Made by a program: the position numbers and the translations under genes. From Marivibrio sp040218065 (lineage in GTDB: Bacteria; Pseudomonadota; Alphaproteobacteria; UBA8366; Aestuariispiraceae), in the NCBI RefSeq assembly GCF_040218065.1, contig NZ_JAVJQE010000005.1, positions 310,001 to 374,000 on the forward strand: DNA of 64,000 nucleotides, written 5' to 3'. A model generated the notes under the pieces. It saw nothing but the letters and a program-made list of their open reading frames with translations. It made no database searches and was not told where the DNA came from. Below are positions 55,605 to 63,623 of the stretch, piece by piece; position 1 is the stretch's first letter, and each line of letters opens with the position of its first letter.

Positions 55605-56264
55605 ATGCCGGAATTTTTGATCGAGCCGATGTTCGAGGCCCAGCATCCGTTCTGGGTGGATTTGATCGGCTATATCGCGGGAGCGATCACGCTGACCGCC
55701 ATGCATCGCAAGACGATGATCCCGCTGCGCCTGGGGGCGGTCTTCGGCAATGCGATGTTCCTGACTTTCGGGTTGATCGCGGGGATCTGGCCGACGGCGG
55801 TGCTGCACGCCATCCTGCTGCCGCTCAACGCGTTCCGGCTCTACCAGATGCTGCGTCTGGTGAAGACGATCCGGCGCGAGCATGAGGGCGAGAGCTTCGG
55901 GATGGAGGCCTTGCTGCCCTATATGCGCACCGAGACGCGCGCCGAGGGGGACGTGCTGTTCCGCAAGGGCGACGACGCCGATCGGATGTACATGATCGGA
56001 TCGGGCACGGTGCGGCTGGTTGAGATCGACCATGCGCTCTCCGACGGCGCGCTGATCGGCGAGATCGCCTTCTTCACCCCGGAGCGCGCGCGCACCGTCA
56101 CGGCCGTCTGCGCCACCGACTGCACGCTCTACAGCCTGACCAACAGCGCGATGCTGCAGCTCTACTACCAGAATCCGAAGTTCGGCCTCTATCTGATGCG
56201 CGTGATCGTCGAACGCCTGCTCGCCAACTGGGAGCGGGCGGAAGCGCGCGCGGCGCCGGGGTAG
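55605..56264 (+). CDS. Cyclic-nucleotide-binding domain protein with membrane N-terminus
   Basis: 219 residues. About three N-terminal hydrophobic segments (WVDLIGYIAGAITLTAM, AVFGNAMFLTFGLIAGIW, VLHAILLPLNAFRLYQML) precede one cNMP-binding domain (GDVLFRKGDDADRMYMIGSG, GALIGEIAFFTPERARTVTA). The layout fits popeye-like or bacterial membrane cNMP sensors. There is no DNA-binding domain, so it is not a CRP regulator. It is divergent from the SLC13 gene. Confidence 0.85.
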   Translation: MPEFLIEPMFEAQHPFWVDLIGYIAGAITLTAMHRKTMIPLRLGAVFGNAMFLTFGLIAGIWPTAVLHAILLPLNAFRLYQMLRLVKTIRREHEGESFGMEALLPYMRTETRAEGDVLFRKGDDADRMYMIGSGTVRLVEIDHALSDGALIGEIAFFTPERARTVTAVCATDCTLYSLTNSAMLQLYYQNPKFGLYLMRVIVERLLANWERAEARAAPG

Positions 56265-56357
56265 TCGGGCGCCTGAAAGTCGAGACGGCGGCGCATAGGC
56301 GCAGCCGTCCCCGCGCTTCCCCCGATGCGCGAGGGCTTAAACGAAAGAGGAAGGAGG

Positions 56358-56672
56358 TCAGCTCCCCGGCAGGCTCCCACCCGACGGCGGGTGCTGATCG
56401 CGGCACAGCGCGTCGGCGCGCGATCGGAAAAGCTCGACCTGGGCGTCGGTGACGACCCCGTCCGCCTTCATGCCGTCGATGTCGTCGAAGCGCGCCTCCC
56501 GGCACGCCAAATAGGCGGCCTCGGCCGGGTCGGTCGGCTCGGCGTCGGCGGGCTGCGGGAAGAGCCTGTCGCGCTCGTACCACAGCAAAAAGGCGATCGC
56601 CGCGCAGAACAGGCCGAGCGCGATCAGCCGGGCCGGACGCCCGTCGAGACGGCTTTGCCGCACGCGCGCCAT
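56358..56672 (-). CDS. Small single-helix membrane protein
   Basis: 104 residues: one N-terminal helix (LIALGLFCAAIAFLLWY) and a periplasmic tail with two cysteines (YLACREARFDDID, ADALCRDQ). No family is recognised. It begins 10 bp after the DUF6494 gene and is probably the last gene of that operon. Confidence 0.6.
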   Translation of the reverse strand: MARVRQSRLDGRPARLIALGLFCAAIAFLLWYERDRLFPQPADAEPTDPAEAAYLACREARFDDIDGMKADGVVTDAQVELFRSRADALCRDQHPPSGGSLPGS

Positions 56673-56682
56673 GGCTCGGCGC

Positions 56683-56889
56683 TCACTCCAGCTCGAGGGC
56701 GCCGTCGATCTCGACGTCCAGATCCACGCCGTCGACGGTCAGCCGAACTTTCGCGGTCAGCGGTTTGGCGGGATCGATCGTCCCGTCTTCCACAGCCGCG
56801 CGCACGGCCTGTTCGATCTCGCGCTGCGAGGTGACGCCGACCTTTTTCAGGAATTTGCGCACGCTCATGTTGAAGGCGTCTTCGTTCAT
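56683..56889 (-). CDS. DUF6494 family small protein
   Basis: 68 residues. MNEDAFNMSVRKFLKKVGVT and SQREIEQAVRAAVEDG match the DUF6494 pattern as I remember it: a helical N-terminus and a short beta hairpin (LTVDGVDLDVEIDGALELE). Function unknown. It lies 26 bp after the DUF6352 gene. Confidence 0.78.
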   Translation of the reverse strand: MNEDAFNMSVRKFLKKVGVTSQREIEQAVRAAVEDGTIDPAKPLTAKVRLTVDGVDLDVEIDGALELE

Positions 56890-56915
56890 CGCGTCGTCTC
56901 CTTTTTCGTCCGCGC

Positions 56916-57941
56916 TCACTCGGCGGTGAGGGGCAGGTTGACCAGCAGGTTCTGGGGCTTCATCCGCACCAGCCTGTCCGGCGTCATCGACAGGCCTAGA
57001 TAGACGGGCCGGCCGCGCACGCGCTCGATCACCGCGGCCTCGTCCTTGATCTCCAGCCGGAACAGCGACAGCAGGCGCGCCGGCGCCTCGTCTCCCGGGT
57101 TCTCGCCGCGATAGAGGGCGTTCAAGAGCGCGCTCGACTCCGCGTCCAGTCCGGTGTGCCAGACCCAGCGTTCGTCGCGGATCGACTGCACCGGATGAAT
57201 GCGGCACTGCAGCTGGAAGAAGTGGCCGATCCATCTCTCCATGACGCGGCACAGCGCGTCGAGACCGGCGCCTGCGAAGGTCAGGTCGAGGACAGTGTCG
57301 AACCGGTCCGAGCGATCCCAGTAGTCCGCGGCCGTCTCCTCGCTCAGGACGTCCAGATCGACCTCCCGCATCGGGGCGGCGCTCTCCTTCAAAAGCCGTC
57401 CGAGATCCCCGAAGCCGCCCGTCGTCGCCAGCCGCTCGACGGTCTCGGCGTCGCCCAGCATGATGCGGCCGTCCTGTATCGTCGCACGCTGGGTGCGGAA
57501 GAACAGCTCGCCGGCGCGCGCCTGCAGCGGGTTCTCGACCCCGTCCAGCACGCCGCGGAGGATCGCATGGACCAGATGGTCCAGGAACAGCTGCGGGATC
57601 GGGCCCGGCGGATCGGTCACCAGCCGGCGATAGGCGGCCTCCAGGCTTTCGCTGTCGATCAGCAGGTCGCGGAAGGGGAGGAAAATACGGTAGTTCTCGC
57701 GCGCGTCCGGGTCGGCCAGCGCGTCGATGTCGGCCTCGCCGACCGCCCGGCGCGGATCGTCGAGCAACCGCTGATAAAGCCTGCGTTCGGCCGCGCACGC
57801 CTCTTCCGGCGGGCGAATTTCGGGGCGCTCCATATAGGCGCGCAGGAAGGCGTCGGTCACCTGATGGCGGCCCTCCTCGCCCCGGGTCAACAGGCCGTGT
57901 CCGGCGCTGACCCAGAAATCCTTCGCGGCGCGCGCGCTCAT
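56916..57941 (-). CDS. DUF6352 family protein
   Basis: 341 residues, soluble. The N-terminus KDFWVSAGHGLLTRGEEGRH and PPEEACAAERRLYQRLL fit DUF6352. No catalytic motif is recognised. It sits between the DUF6505 gene (7 bp gap) and the DUF6494 gene, in an operon with a biotin/lipoate-ligase-like gene. The fixed company suggests a shared step in maturing or modifying a metalloenzyme (inference). Confidence 0.8.
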   Translation of the reverse strand: MSARAAKDFWVSAGHGLLTRGEEGRHQVTDAFLRAYMERPEIRPPEEACAAERRLYQRLLDDPRRAVGEADIDALADPDARENYRIFLPFRDLLIDSESLEAAYRRLVTDPPGPIPQLFLDHLVHAILRGVLDGVENPLQARAGELFFRTQRATIQDGRIMLGDAETVERLATTGGFGDLGRLLKESAAPMREVDLDVLSEETAADYWDRSDRFDTVLDLTFAGAGLDALCRVMERWIGHFFQLQCRIHPVQSIRDERWVWHTGLDAESSALLNALYRGENPGDEAPARLLSLFRLEIKDEAAVIERVRGRPVYLGLSMTPDRLVRMKPQNLLVNLPLTAE

Positions 57942-57948
57942 GCGATCC

Positions 57949-58452
57949 TCACCCTTCGTTCTCGTCAGGGATCAGGGTCCAGACCCGGCCGTGATCCATC
58001 GCGTCGGGGCGCTTGATCGCGCGCACGCGCTCGATCACCCCGTCTTCGCCGAACTCCCGCTCGATCGCCAGCAACTGGCCCGGTTCCGCGTCTGCGCACA
58101 GGCTTTCGGCGTAGGCCAACTCGTCGCGTGCGACGGGCAGCGCCGACTCCAGGTCGGGCGCGCCGTAACGATCCACGAAATGCCGGGCCAAGGCCCGCGC
58201 TGCGGCCTCCACTTCTGCGGCGTCCGCACGGGCCGCTTGAACCAGCGTAGCGCGCCCGAAACTTTCAAGACCCAGGAAAGTCTGTCCAAAGGCGATGAGA
58301 TCCCGCCCGCTCAAGGCGGCAGGGTCGGCGTCGGCGAAGGCGAAGCCGCCGGGCGCCGCGATCTCACCGGGCCCGGCCGGCGTCTCGAAGATGTGCGCGT
58401 CCGACTCGTCCAGGCGGATGACCCGCAGCACGTTTCGCGTCCGCGCGCTCAC
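57949..58452 (-). CDS. DUF6505 family protein
   Basis: 167 residues from GTG at 58452, overlapping the ligase-like gene stop by 4 bp (GTGA). LRVIRLDESDAHIFETPAGP at the N-terminus and LIAFGQTFLGLESFGRATLV in the middle fit DUF6505. Function unknown. Confidence 0.78.
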   Translation of the reverse strand: MSARTRNVLRVIRLDESDAHIFETPAGPGEIAAPGGFAFADADPAALSGRDLIAFGQTFLGLESFGRATLVQAARADAAEVEAAARALARHFVDRYGAPDLESALPVARDELAYAESLCADAEPGQLLAIEREFGEDGVIERVRAIKRPDAMDHGRVWTLIPDENEG

Positions 58453-59252
58453 GAGGCCCCTCCCGCCAGATCCGCGGCCGCCGTGAAGGCGTGCGCCAGC
58501 GCGATGCGTCGCTCGCGGCCGTCGACCAGCACGCGCATGGCCCCGTCCTGCGCGACGCCTCCGGCTCGGGCGGGGGGCGCGTTGCGGGTCGGCGCGCCGT
58601 CTGCGTCGTAGATCGGGAAGGGGTACGGCTCGTCGACCCCCGCCATGCGCGCCTCCCAGGCGCCGGCCACCGGCTTCAGCCCGTCGCGCTCCCATCGATG
58701 CAGCCAACTCAGGAAATGCCGGGCGAAGGCCTCCAGGATTTCCTTGGGCGACACCTCGCCCGCTCCTTCCTCGAACAGATTGGTGCGGCCCAGCTCGCGC
58801 CCGGGTTCGCTCCTCGGGTCGCCGGCCAGCGCCAGATCCAGGCCGACGGCCATCCAGTCCGGGACCGCGTCCGCGGCCTTCGTCGACGTGACGTAGCGCA
58901 TCGACCCGGCCGCGGCGCCGTTCACCAGAACCCGGTCCGGCCACCCGAACAGCACGCCGATCTGAGGCGGCAGCGTCGCGCCGAGCGCGTCGTTGAAGGC
59001 GATCATCGCGACGTAGGCGATCTCGGCGGCGTGGGCGAAGGGCGTCTCCGGAGCCAGGACGAGCGCCGCGCGCAACCGGTCCGGCCGCACGGGGTAGTAG
59101 AGAGCGCCCGCGTCGGCCGCGCCCGCGCGTGCGTCGGCGACGGCCTGCGCCAGCGGGTCGTCGTCCGCGCCGACGGGGCGGGCCTCGAACAGCGGCGGCA
59201 GGGCGGGCGCCGTCTCAGCCCTTTCTCGGTCGTCCGCGTCGCCTGCGGTCAT
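58449..59252 (-). CDS. Biotin/lipoate protein ligase-like protein
   Basis: 267 residues. The N-terminal two-thirds keep the ligase core (HAAEIAYVAMIAFNDAL, IGVLFGWPDRVLVNGAAAG, VPDWMAVGLDLALAG); the WPDRVLVNG segment corresponds to the WPNDVLVDGRK lysine loop of BirA/LplA. The loop has no lysine after VNG, so full ligase activity is uncertain. First gene of the DUF6505-DUF6352-DUF6494 operon, divergent from the regulator at 59337. Confidence 0.78.
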   Translation of the reverse strand: MTAGDADDRERAETAPALPPLFEARPVGADDDPLAQAVADARAGAADAGALYYPVRPDRLRAALVLAPETPFAHAAEIAYVAMIAFNDALGATLPPQIGVLFGWPDRVLVNGAAAGSMRYVTSTKAADAVPDWMAVGLDLALAGDPRSEPGRELGRTNLFEEGAGEVSPKEILEAFARHFLSWLHRWERDGLKPVAGAWEARMAGVDEPYPFPIYDADGAPTRNAPPARAGGVAQDGAMRVLVDGRERRIALAHAFTAAADLAGGAS

Positions 59253-59336
59253 CGGATCTCTTTCCTCACCCCGGCGCCAGTCCCGGTCTCTTCCCGCGCT
59301 TTTCCAATGCGCGGCGCGCCCTTACACTTCGCGCTT

Positions 59337-60263
59337 ATGTCGACCAGCCCCGTCTCTTCCCCCTCGACCCGTCATCTGATGACGACCGACGAGGTCGCGG
59401 CCTATCTGCGCATTAAGGAGCGCAAGGTCTACGATCTGGTCAAGTCCGGCAAGATTCCCTGTACGCGCGTCACCGGCAAGCTTCTGTTTCCGAAGCCGCT
59501 GATCGATCTCTGGGTGGCGGCCGAGACGGCCGGCGGCCCCGGCCTCGCCGCCGCGCCGCGCCCGCCGATCGCGGCCGGCAGCCACGACCCCCTGCTGGCC
59601 TGGGCCTTGTCGGAATGCGGGGCGGGAATTGCGACGCTGTTCGACGGTTCGCTGTCGGGCATCGAACGCTACATCGGCCGCGAGGCGCTTTTCTGCGGCT
59701 TCCATCTGCCGCCCGAGGCGGAGTCGGAATCGGCGCCCGGCGGCGCGCCCAAACTCCTGGCCGACGCCCAGGCCGCCGCCGGAGCGACGGTGGTGATCGA
59801 ATGGGCGAAGCGGGTGCAGGGACTGATCTTGCCGGCCGGCAACCCGGCGCGCGTGCGCGGCCTGGCCGAGTTGGGCGAGCGGCGCCTTAAGGTTAAGCTG
59901 CGCCAACCGGAGGCCGGCAGCCGCATGCTTTTCGACGCGCTCTTGGGCGCGGCCGGCGTGGCGCCTGGCGCCGTCCAGGCGGCGGATCCGATCGCGCGGA
60001 CAGAGACCGACGCCGCGTCGGCGGTTGCGGAAGGCCGTGCGGATCTCGCCTTCGGGGTCGAATCCGCCGCGCGGCGGTTCGGACTTGATTTCTTGCCGCT
60101 GGCCGACGAGCGCTATGATATCGCGATCGACCGACGCGACTATTTCGAGCCGCCCTTCCAAAAGCTGCTGGCCTTCGCCGCCGGCCCGCGCTTCGTCGAC
60201 GAGGCCGCGCGGCTGGGCGGCTACGACGTGAGCGCGCTGGGGCGCGTGGTTTTTAACGGGTAG
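59337..60263 (+). CDS. Regulator with excisionase-type HTH and periplasmic-binding-protein-like domain
   Basis: 308 residues from ATG at 59337; ATG at 59379 is an alternative and neither has a strong ribosome-binding site. HTH: MTTDEVAAYLRIKERKVYDL...SGKIPCTRV. The rest is a substrate-binding-protein-like domain (PF12727 type, with WAKRVQGLILPAGNPARV), used in several regulators to sense molybdate or tungstate. Divergent from the ligase-like operon and next to tupBCA, it is the obvious candidate regulator of both (inference). Confidence 0.82.
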   Translation: MSTSPVSSPSTRHLMTTDEVAAYLRIKERKVYDLVKSGKIPCTRVTGKLLFPKPLIDLWVAAETAGGPGLAAAPRPPIAAGSHDPLLAWALSECGAGIATLFDGSLSGIERYIGREALFCGFHLPPEAESESAPGGAPKLLADAQAAAGATVVIEWAKRVQGLILPAGNPARVRGLAELGERRLKVKLRQPEAGSRMLFDALLGAAGVAPGAVQAADPIARTETDAASAVAEGRADLAFGVESAARRFGLDFLPLADERYDIAIDRRDYFEPPFQKLLAFAAGPRFVDEAARLGGYDVSALGRVVFNG

Positions 60264-60297
60264 GGGGCGGCCAGCCGGCGAAGTCGGGACAGACAAT

Positions 60298-60324
60298 CCC
60301 GGGCGGCCGAAAGGCCGACCCGGG
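60298..60324. terminator. Hairpin between convergent regulator and tupA genes
   Basis: CCCGGGCGGCC-GAAA-GGCCGACCCGGG: an outer CCCGGG/CCCGGG stem and an inner GGCC/GGCC stem with a GAAA tetraloop. No T-run. Confidence 0.5.
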
Positions 60325-60398
60325 CTCTCGATGAAGGCGCGGGCGGCGTTACGATTCCGCCCGGATGACGTCTTTGTCGGGCGACCCGGCGGATCCGC

Positions 60399-61256
60399 TC
60401 AACTCTCGCCGCCGGCGTTCGGGAAGAACAGCTGCTCGCCGTCGCGCGTGTAGGAGGCGATCAGCTTCTGGCCTTCCGGCGAAATCACCCAATCGACGAA
60501 CTGCTGGGCGAGATCAAGCTTCACATGCGGGAACTTTTCCTTGGAGACCGCGATGATCCCGTACTGGTTGAACATCGCCGGATCGCCCGCGAAGACGATG
60601 CGATAGTCGTCCTTGTTCTCAAAGGCGAGCCAGGTGGCCCGGTCGCTCATCGAATAGGCCCCCATGCCGACCGCGGTGTTGAGCGTCGCGCCCATGCCGG
60701 AGCCGGTCTCGCGATACCACGCGCCCGCAGCCTTGGGATCGACGCCAGCGGCCTTCCAGAGGCTCAGTTCGCGCTTGTGTGTGCCGCTGTCGTCGCCGCG
60801 CGAGGCGAAGGCGGCCTCGGCCTCCGCGATCGCCTGCAGCGCGCCCTTGACGTCTCCGGCGTCCGAGACGTCAGCGGGGTCCGCCTGCGGCCCGACCAGG
60901 ACGAAGTCATTGTACATCACATCGTAGCGCTCGACCCCGAAACCCTCGTCGACGAACGCCTCTTCCGAGGGCTTGTGATGAACGAACAGCACGTCGGCGT
61001 CGCCGTTGCGGGCCAACCGGATCGCCTGGCCGGTTCCGACCGCGACGACGCGAACCTGGATTCCCGTCTCGGCTTCGAACTTCGGCAGCAGATAGTCGAA
61101 CAGGCCGGAATTCGCGGTCGAGGTGGTGGAGGCGACCGTGATGAACTTGTCCGCAGCCGCGGCCGGGCCGGCGAAGACCAAAGGCAGGGCGAGCGCGGCG
61201 GCCGTTACGGCCAGCGCAGCGCGGCGGGTCGTCTTGGCGATCAGGCGCTCGATCAT
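60399..61256 (-). CDS. tupA: Tungstate/molybdate ABC transporter substrate-binding protein
   Basis: 285 residues with a signal peptide (ALAVTAAALALPLVFAGPAA). The mature start, TVASTTSTANSGLFDYLLP, carries the TTST oxyanion motif typical of TupA; further on come GTGQAIRLARNGDADVLFVH and SRGDDSGTHKRE. Tungstate is preferred by the TupA group, but binding preference is not readable with certainty. Last gene of tupB-tupC-tupA; the start overlaps tupC by 4 bp. Confidence 0.9.
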   Translation of the reverse strand: MIERLIAKTTRRAALAVTAAALALPLVFAGPAAAADKFITVASTTSTANSGLFDYLLPKFEAETGIQVRVVAVGTGQAIRLARNGDADVLFVHHKPSEEAFVDEGFGVERYDVMYNDFVLVGPQADPADVSDAGDVKGALQAIAEAEAAFASRGDDSGTHKRELSLWKAAGVDPKAAGAWYRETGSGMGATLNTAVGMGAYSMSDRATWLAFENKDDYRIVFAGDPAMFNQYGIIAVSKEKFPHVKLDLAQQFVDWVISPEGQKLIASYTRDGEQLFFPNAGGES

Positions 61257-62011
61257 AGCAGCTCTCCTTTCAGGAAACGACGCAGGGTCTCGGCGGGCGG
61301 GTCGTCCAACAGCGCGCCGGCGGGGCCGGCGGCGTCCAGCCGGCCGGCGTTGAGGAACAGCAACTCGTCAGCCAGCCGGCGAACCTGTCCCAGATCGTGG
61401 CTTGAGAAGATCACCTTCACGCCCGCCTCGGCGGCTTCGGCGATCAAGGCCTCCAATTTCCGAAGCGCGCTCGGGTCGAGGCCGGCGCCCGGCTCGTCGA
61501 GCAACAGCGCCTGCGGGCGAAGCATCAGCGCGCGCACCAGCGCGAGACGGCGCTGCTCGCCCCCGGACAGCCGACGCGCCGGGGCGTCGGCGCGGCCCGT
61601 CAGGCTCGCCCGCTCCAGCCAATAGGCGATGAGGTCGGCGCGCGCGCTCTTGGGGATCCCGGCGCGCCGCGCGGCGAAGACCAAATTGGCGGCCGCCGTA
61701 CGGCGCAGCAGCACCGGCTGCTGCAGCAGCATGGCTTGCGCGACGGCTTTCGGCGCGGCGCCGTCCTCGCCCCAAAGCGCCGCGCCCCGGTCAGGCGCGA
61801 TCAGCCCGTTCAGCACCTTAAGAAACGTCGTCTTGCCCGCCCCGTTGGGGCCGATCAGGGCGGTCACGCCCCGGGCGGTCAGGCGCGTGCTGACGCCGTC
61901 CAGGATCGCACGCCCGCCGCGCCGGACCGAGACGTCCGCCAGTCGGGCCGCCGGCGGCGCGGGAGCCTGCGGGACGCGGGGCGTAAGGTCGTCTCGGGGC
62001 ATGGCGCTCAC
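61253..62011 (-). CDS. tupC: Tungstate ABC transporter ATP-binding protein
   Basis: 252 residues. Walker A GPNGAGKTTFLK, signature LSGGEQRRLALVRALM, Walker B ALLLDEPGAGLD and the H-loop IFSSHDL. It powers uptake through TupB. ATG at 62002 is an alternative start. It overlaps both neighbours by 4 bp. Confidence 0.92.
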   Translation of the reverse strand: MSAMPRDDLTPRVPQAPAPPAARLADVSVRRGGRAILDGVSTRLTARGVTALIGPNGAGKTTFLKVLNGLIAPDRGAALWGEDGAAPKAVAQAMLLQQPVLLRRTAAANLVFAARRAGIPKSARADLIAYWLERASLTGRADAPARRLSGGEQRRLALVRALMLRPQALLLDEPGAGLDPSALRKLEALIAEAAEAGVKVIFSSHDLGQVRRLADELLFLNAGRLDAAGPAGALLDDPPAETLRRFLKGELL

Positions 62012-62763
62012 GCTCCCTGTCCGCGGGCGCCGGCCGGCGCGCGACGGCCGCCGGGACCCTCCTCACCGGCGTGGCGCGCGGCCAGCGCCCGCAATCCGAA
62101 CGCGAGCGCGTTGACGCTGAGCGCGATCCCCAACAGCACCACGCCGAGGCCGAGCGCGAGGGGCAGATCCCCTTTGCTGGTCTCCAAGGCGATCGCGGTC
62201 GTCATGACGCGCGTGACGCCGTCGATGTTGCCGCCGACGATCATCACCGCGCCCACCTCCGCCACCGCGCGGCCGAAACCGGCGGCGAGCGCGGTCGCTA
62301 GGCTGAGCCGCGCCTCGTAGAGCAAGGTCGCGGCGACCTCTCGACGGCTCATCCGGAAGCAGGCCAGCTCCTCGGCGTATTCCGCGAAGAAATCCTCCAA
62401 CGTGCGATGGGCGATCGCGGCCACGATGGGGGTCACCAGAATGCTTTGCGCGACGACCATCGCGCCCGGGGTGAAAAGCAGGCCCAACTCGCCCAAGGGG
62501 CCGGCGCGCGAGAGCATGAGGTAGACCACCAGCCCGACCACCACCGGCGGCAGGCCGAGCAGCGCGTTCAAGACCGCGATCACCGCGCCGCGTCCGGGGA
62601 AACGCGCGACCGCCAGCAGCGCCGCCAGCGGCAGCCCGACGACGGCCGCCACCGCGACGGCGCTGAGGCTCACCTGCAGCGACAGGCCGACGATCTCGTA
62701 GAGTTTCTCGTCGCCGGTCGCCAATAGTCGCCCGGCTTCGGCGAACGCCTCTTGAAAGGCCAT
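62008..62763 (-). CDS. tupB: Tungstate ABC transporter permease
   Basis: 251 residues, about five to six membrane helices. The EAA-like coupling loop is around FRMSRREVAATLLYEARLSL, and GFGRAVAEVGAVMIVGGNI is the segment shared by TupB/ModB-type permeases. First gene of the tup operon, with a promoter and operator-like repeat just upstream. Confidence 0.9.
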   Translation of the reverse strand: MAFQEAFAEAGRLLATGDEKLYEIVGLSLQVSLSAVAVAAVVGLPLAALLAVARFPGRGAVIAVLNALLGLPPVVVGLVVYLMLSRAGPLGELGLLFTPGAMVVAQSILVTPIVAAIAHRTLEDFFAEYAEELACFRMSRREVAATLLYEARLSLATALAAGFGRAVAEVGAVMIVGGNIDGVTRVMTTAIALETSKGDLPLALGLGVVLLGIALSVNALAFGLRALAARHAGEEGPGGRRAPAGARGQGA

Positions 62764-62787
62764 GAGCCTCTGCCACCCTCGAATGTG

Positions 62788-62833
62788 CGCATTATTATGC
62801 GTTTATATGCAAGAATTACAGAAAGGCTGTCAA
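62788..62833 (-). promoter_or_regulatory. Candidate tup promoter with operator-like repeat
   Basis: On the minus strand TTGACA (62833-62828) is followed 18 bp later by CATATA (62809-62804). The inverted repeat CGCAT-TATT-ATGCG (62788-62801) lies at the expected transcription start, where a repressor would block it. The region is AT-rich compared with its surroundings. Confidence 0.5.
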
Positions 62834-62906
62834 TATTCAATAGGAAGCGCTCGCTTGCAGTCAAACATGTCTCGACAGTTCGCGGCGGCTGGGCGACCCT
62901 ATTGGT

Positions 62907-63623
62907 ATGACCAATCAAGGATGCGACGCCGCCCGTCGGGGAACGGCGTCCGACGGGGTGGATAACGCGACGGAGGCGGACGCCGCGGGCGGGCCGAACG
63001 ATTCGTCTGCGCGCGCCGAAGGAGCGGGAACGCTCGATCGGCAAGAACGCCGGTCGGTGCTTCAGGTCGGCGTCGTCGTCGAGCGCCGTCCGGTCGCCAA
63101 CCCGTGGGCCGACGACCAATATCTGCCGAGCGCCGTCGTCCCGAACGCCGGGCGGGCCGACTGGACGCCGTTGCCGAGCGAGCCGGACGACCCGCCGGGG
63201 GTGCGGCGCTGGCTGGCCGCGACGGTCGAGATCGCGCTCCATCGCACCGAGTCGGAAGCGTATCTGGAGAACCTGCACGCCGAACAGCCGGCGGTCTACG
63301 TGGTGCTGCGCCCGTCGCAGGATCCGGACGACCCGCATGAGGCGAGCGTCGTCTGCGCGACGCTGTCGCCCTATGAGGCGCAGGATTTCCTCGACAGCGG
63401 CGAGGACGTCGTCGAGCCGGTGCCGATGCCCGATCAGATCGCCGCCTGGGTGCGCGCTTTCGTCGCGCGTCATCACAAGGAAGTTCCGTTCAAGAAGCGG
63501 AAGCGCAAACCGCACACGGCCGAGGAACCCGCCTTCGGCAAGCGGCTGCACCCGGTTGAGCGCGCCTTCTACGAGCGCCGCGAGCGCCTGCGGCCCGACG
63601 ACGAGACGGAGGGGGAGGCTTGA
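62907..63623 (+). CDS. DUF3305 family protein
   Basis: 238 residues. The DUF3305 core runs from about residue 50: VGVVVERRPVANPWADDQYLP is the family's opening motif (here only VVVERRPVANPWADD is needed), with LHRTESEAYLENL and the basic tail FKKRKRKPH...FGKRLHPVERAFYERR. DUF3305 and DUF3306 genes commonly sit together beside molybdenum or tungsten formate dehydrogenase loci. Divergent from tupB; its stop overlaps the next start. Confidence 0.88.
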   Translation: MTNQGCDAARRGTASDGVDNATEADAAGGPNDSSARAEGAGTLDRQERRSVLQVGVVVERRPVANPWADDQYLPSAVVPNAGRADWTPLPSEPDDPPGVRRWLAATVEIALHRTESEAYLENLHAEQPAVYVVLRPSQDPDDPHEASVVCATLSPYEAQDFLDSGEDVVEPVPMPDQIAAWVRAFVARHHKEVPFKKRKRKPHTAEEPAFGKRLHPVERAFYERRERLRPDDETEGEA

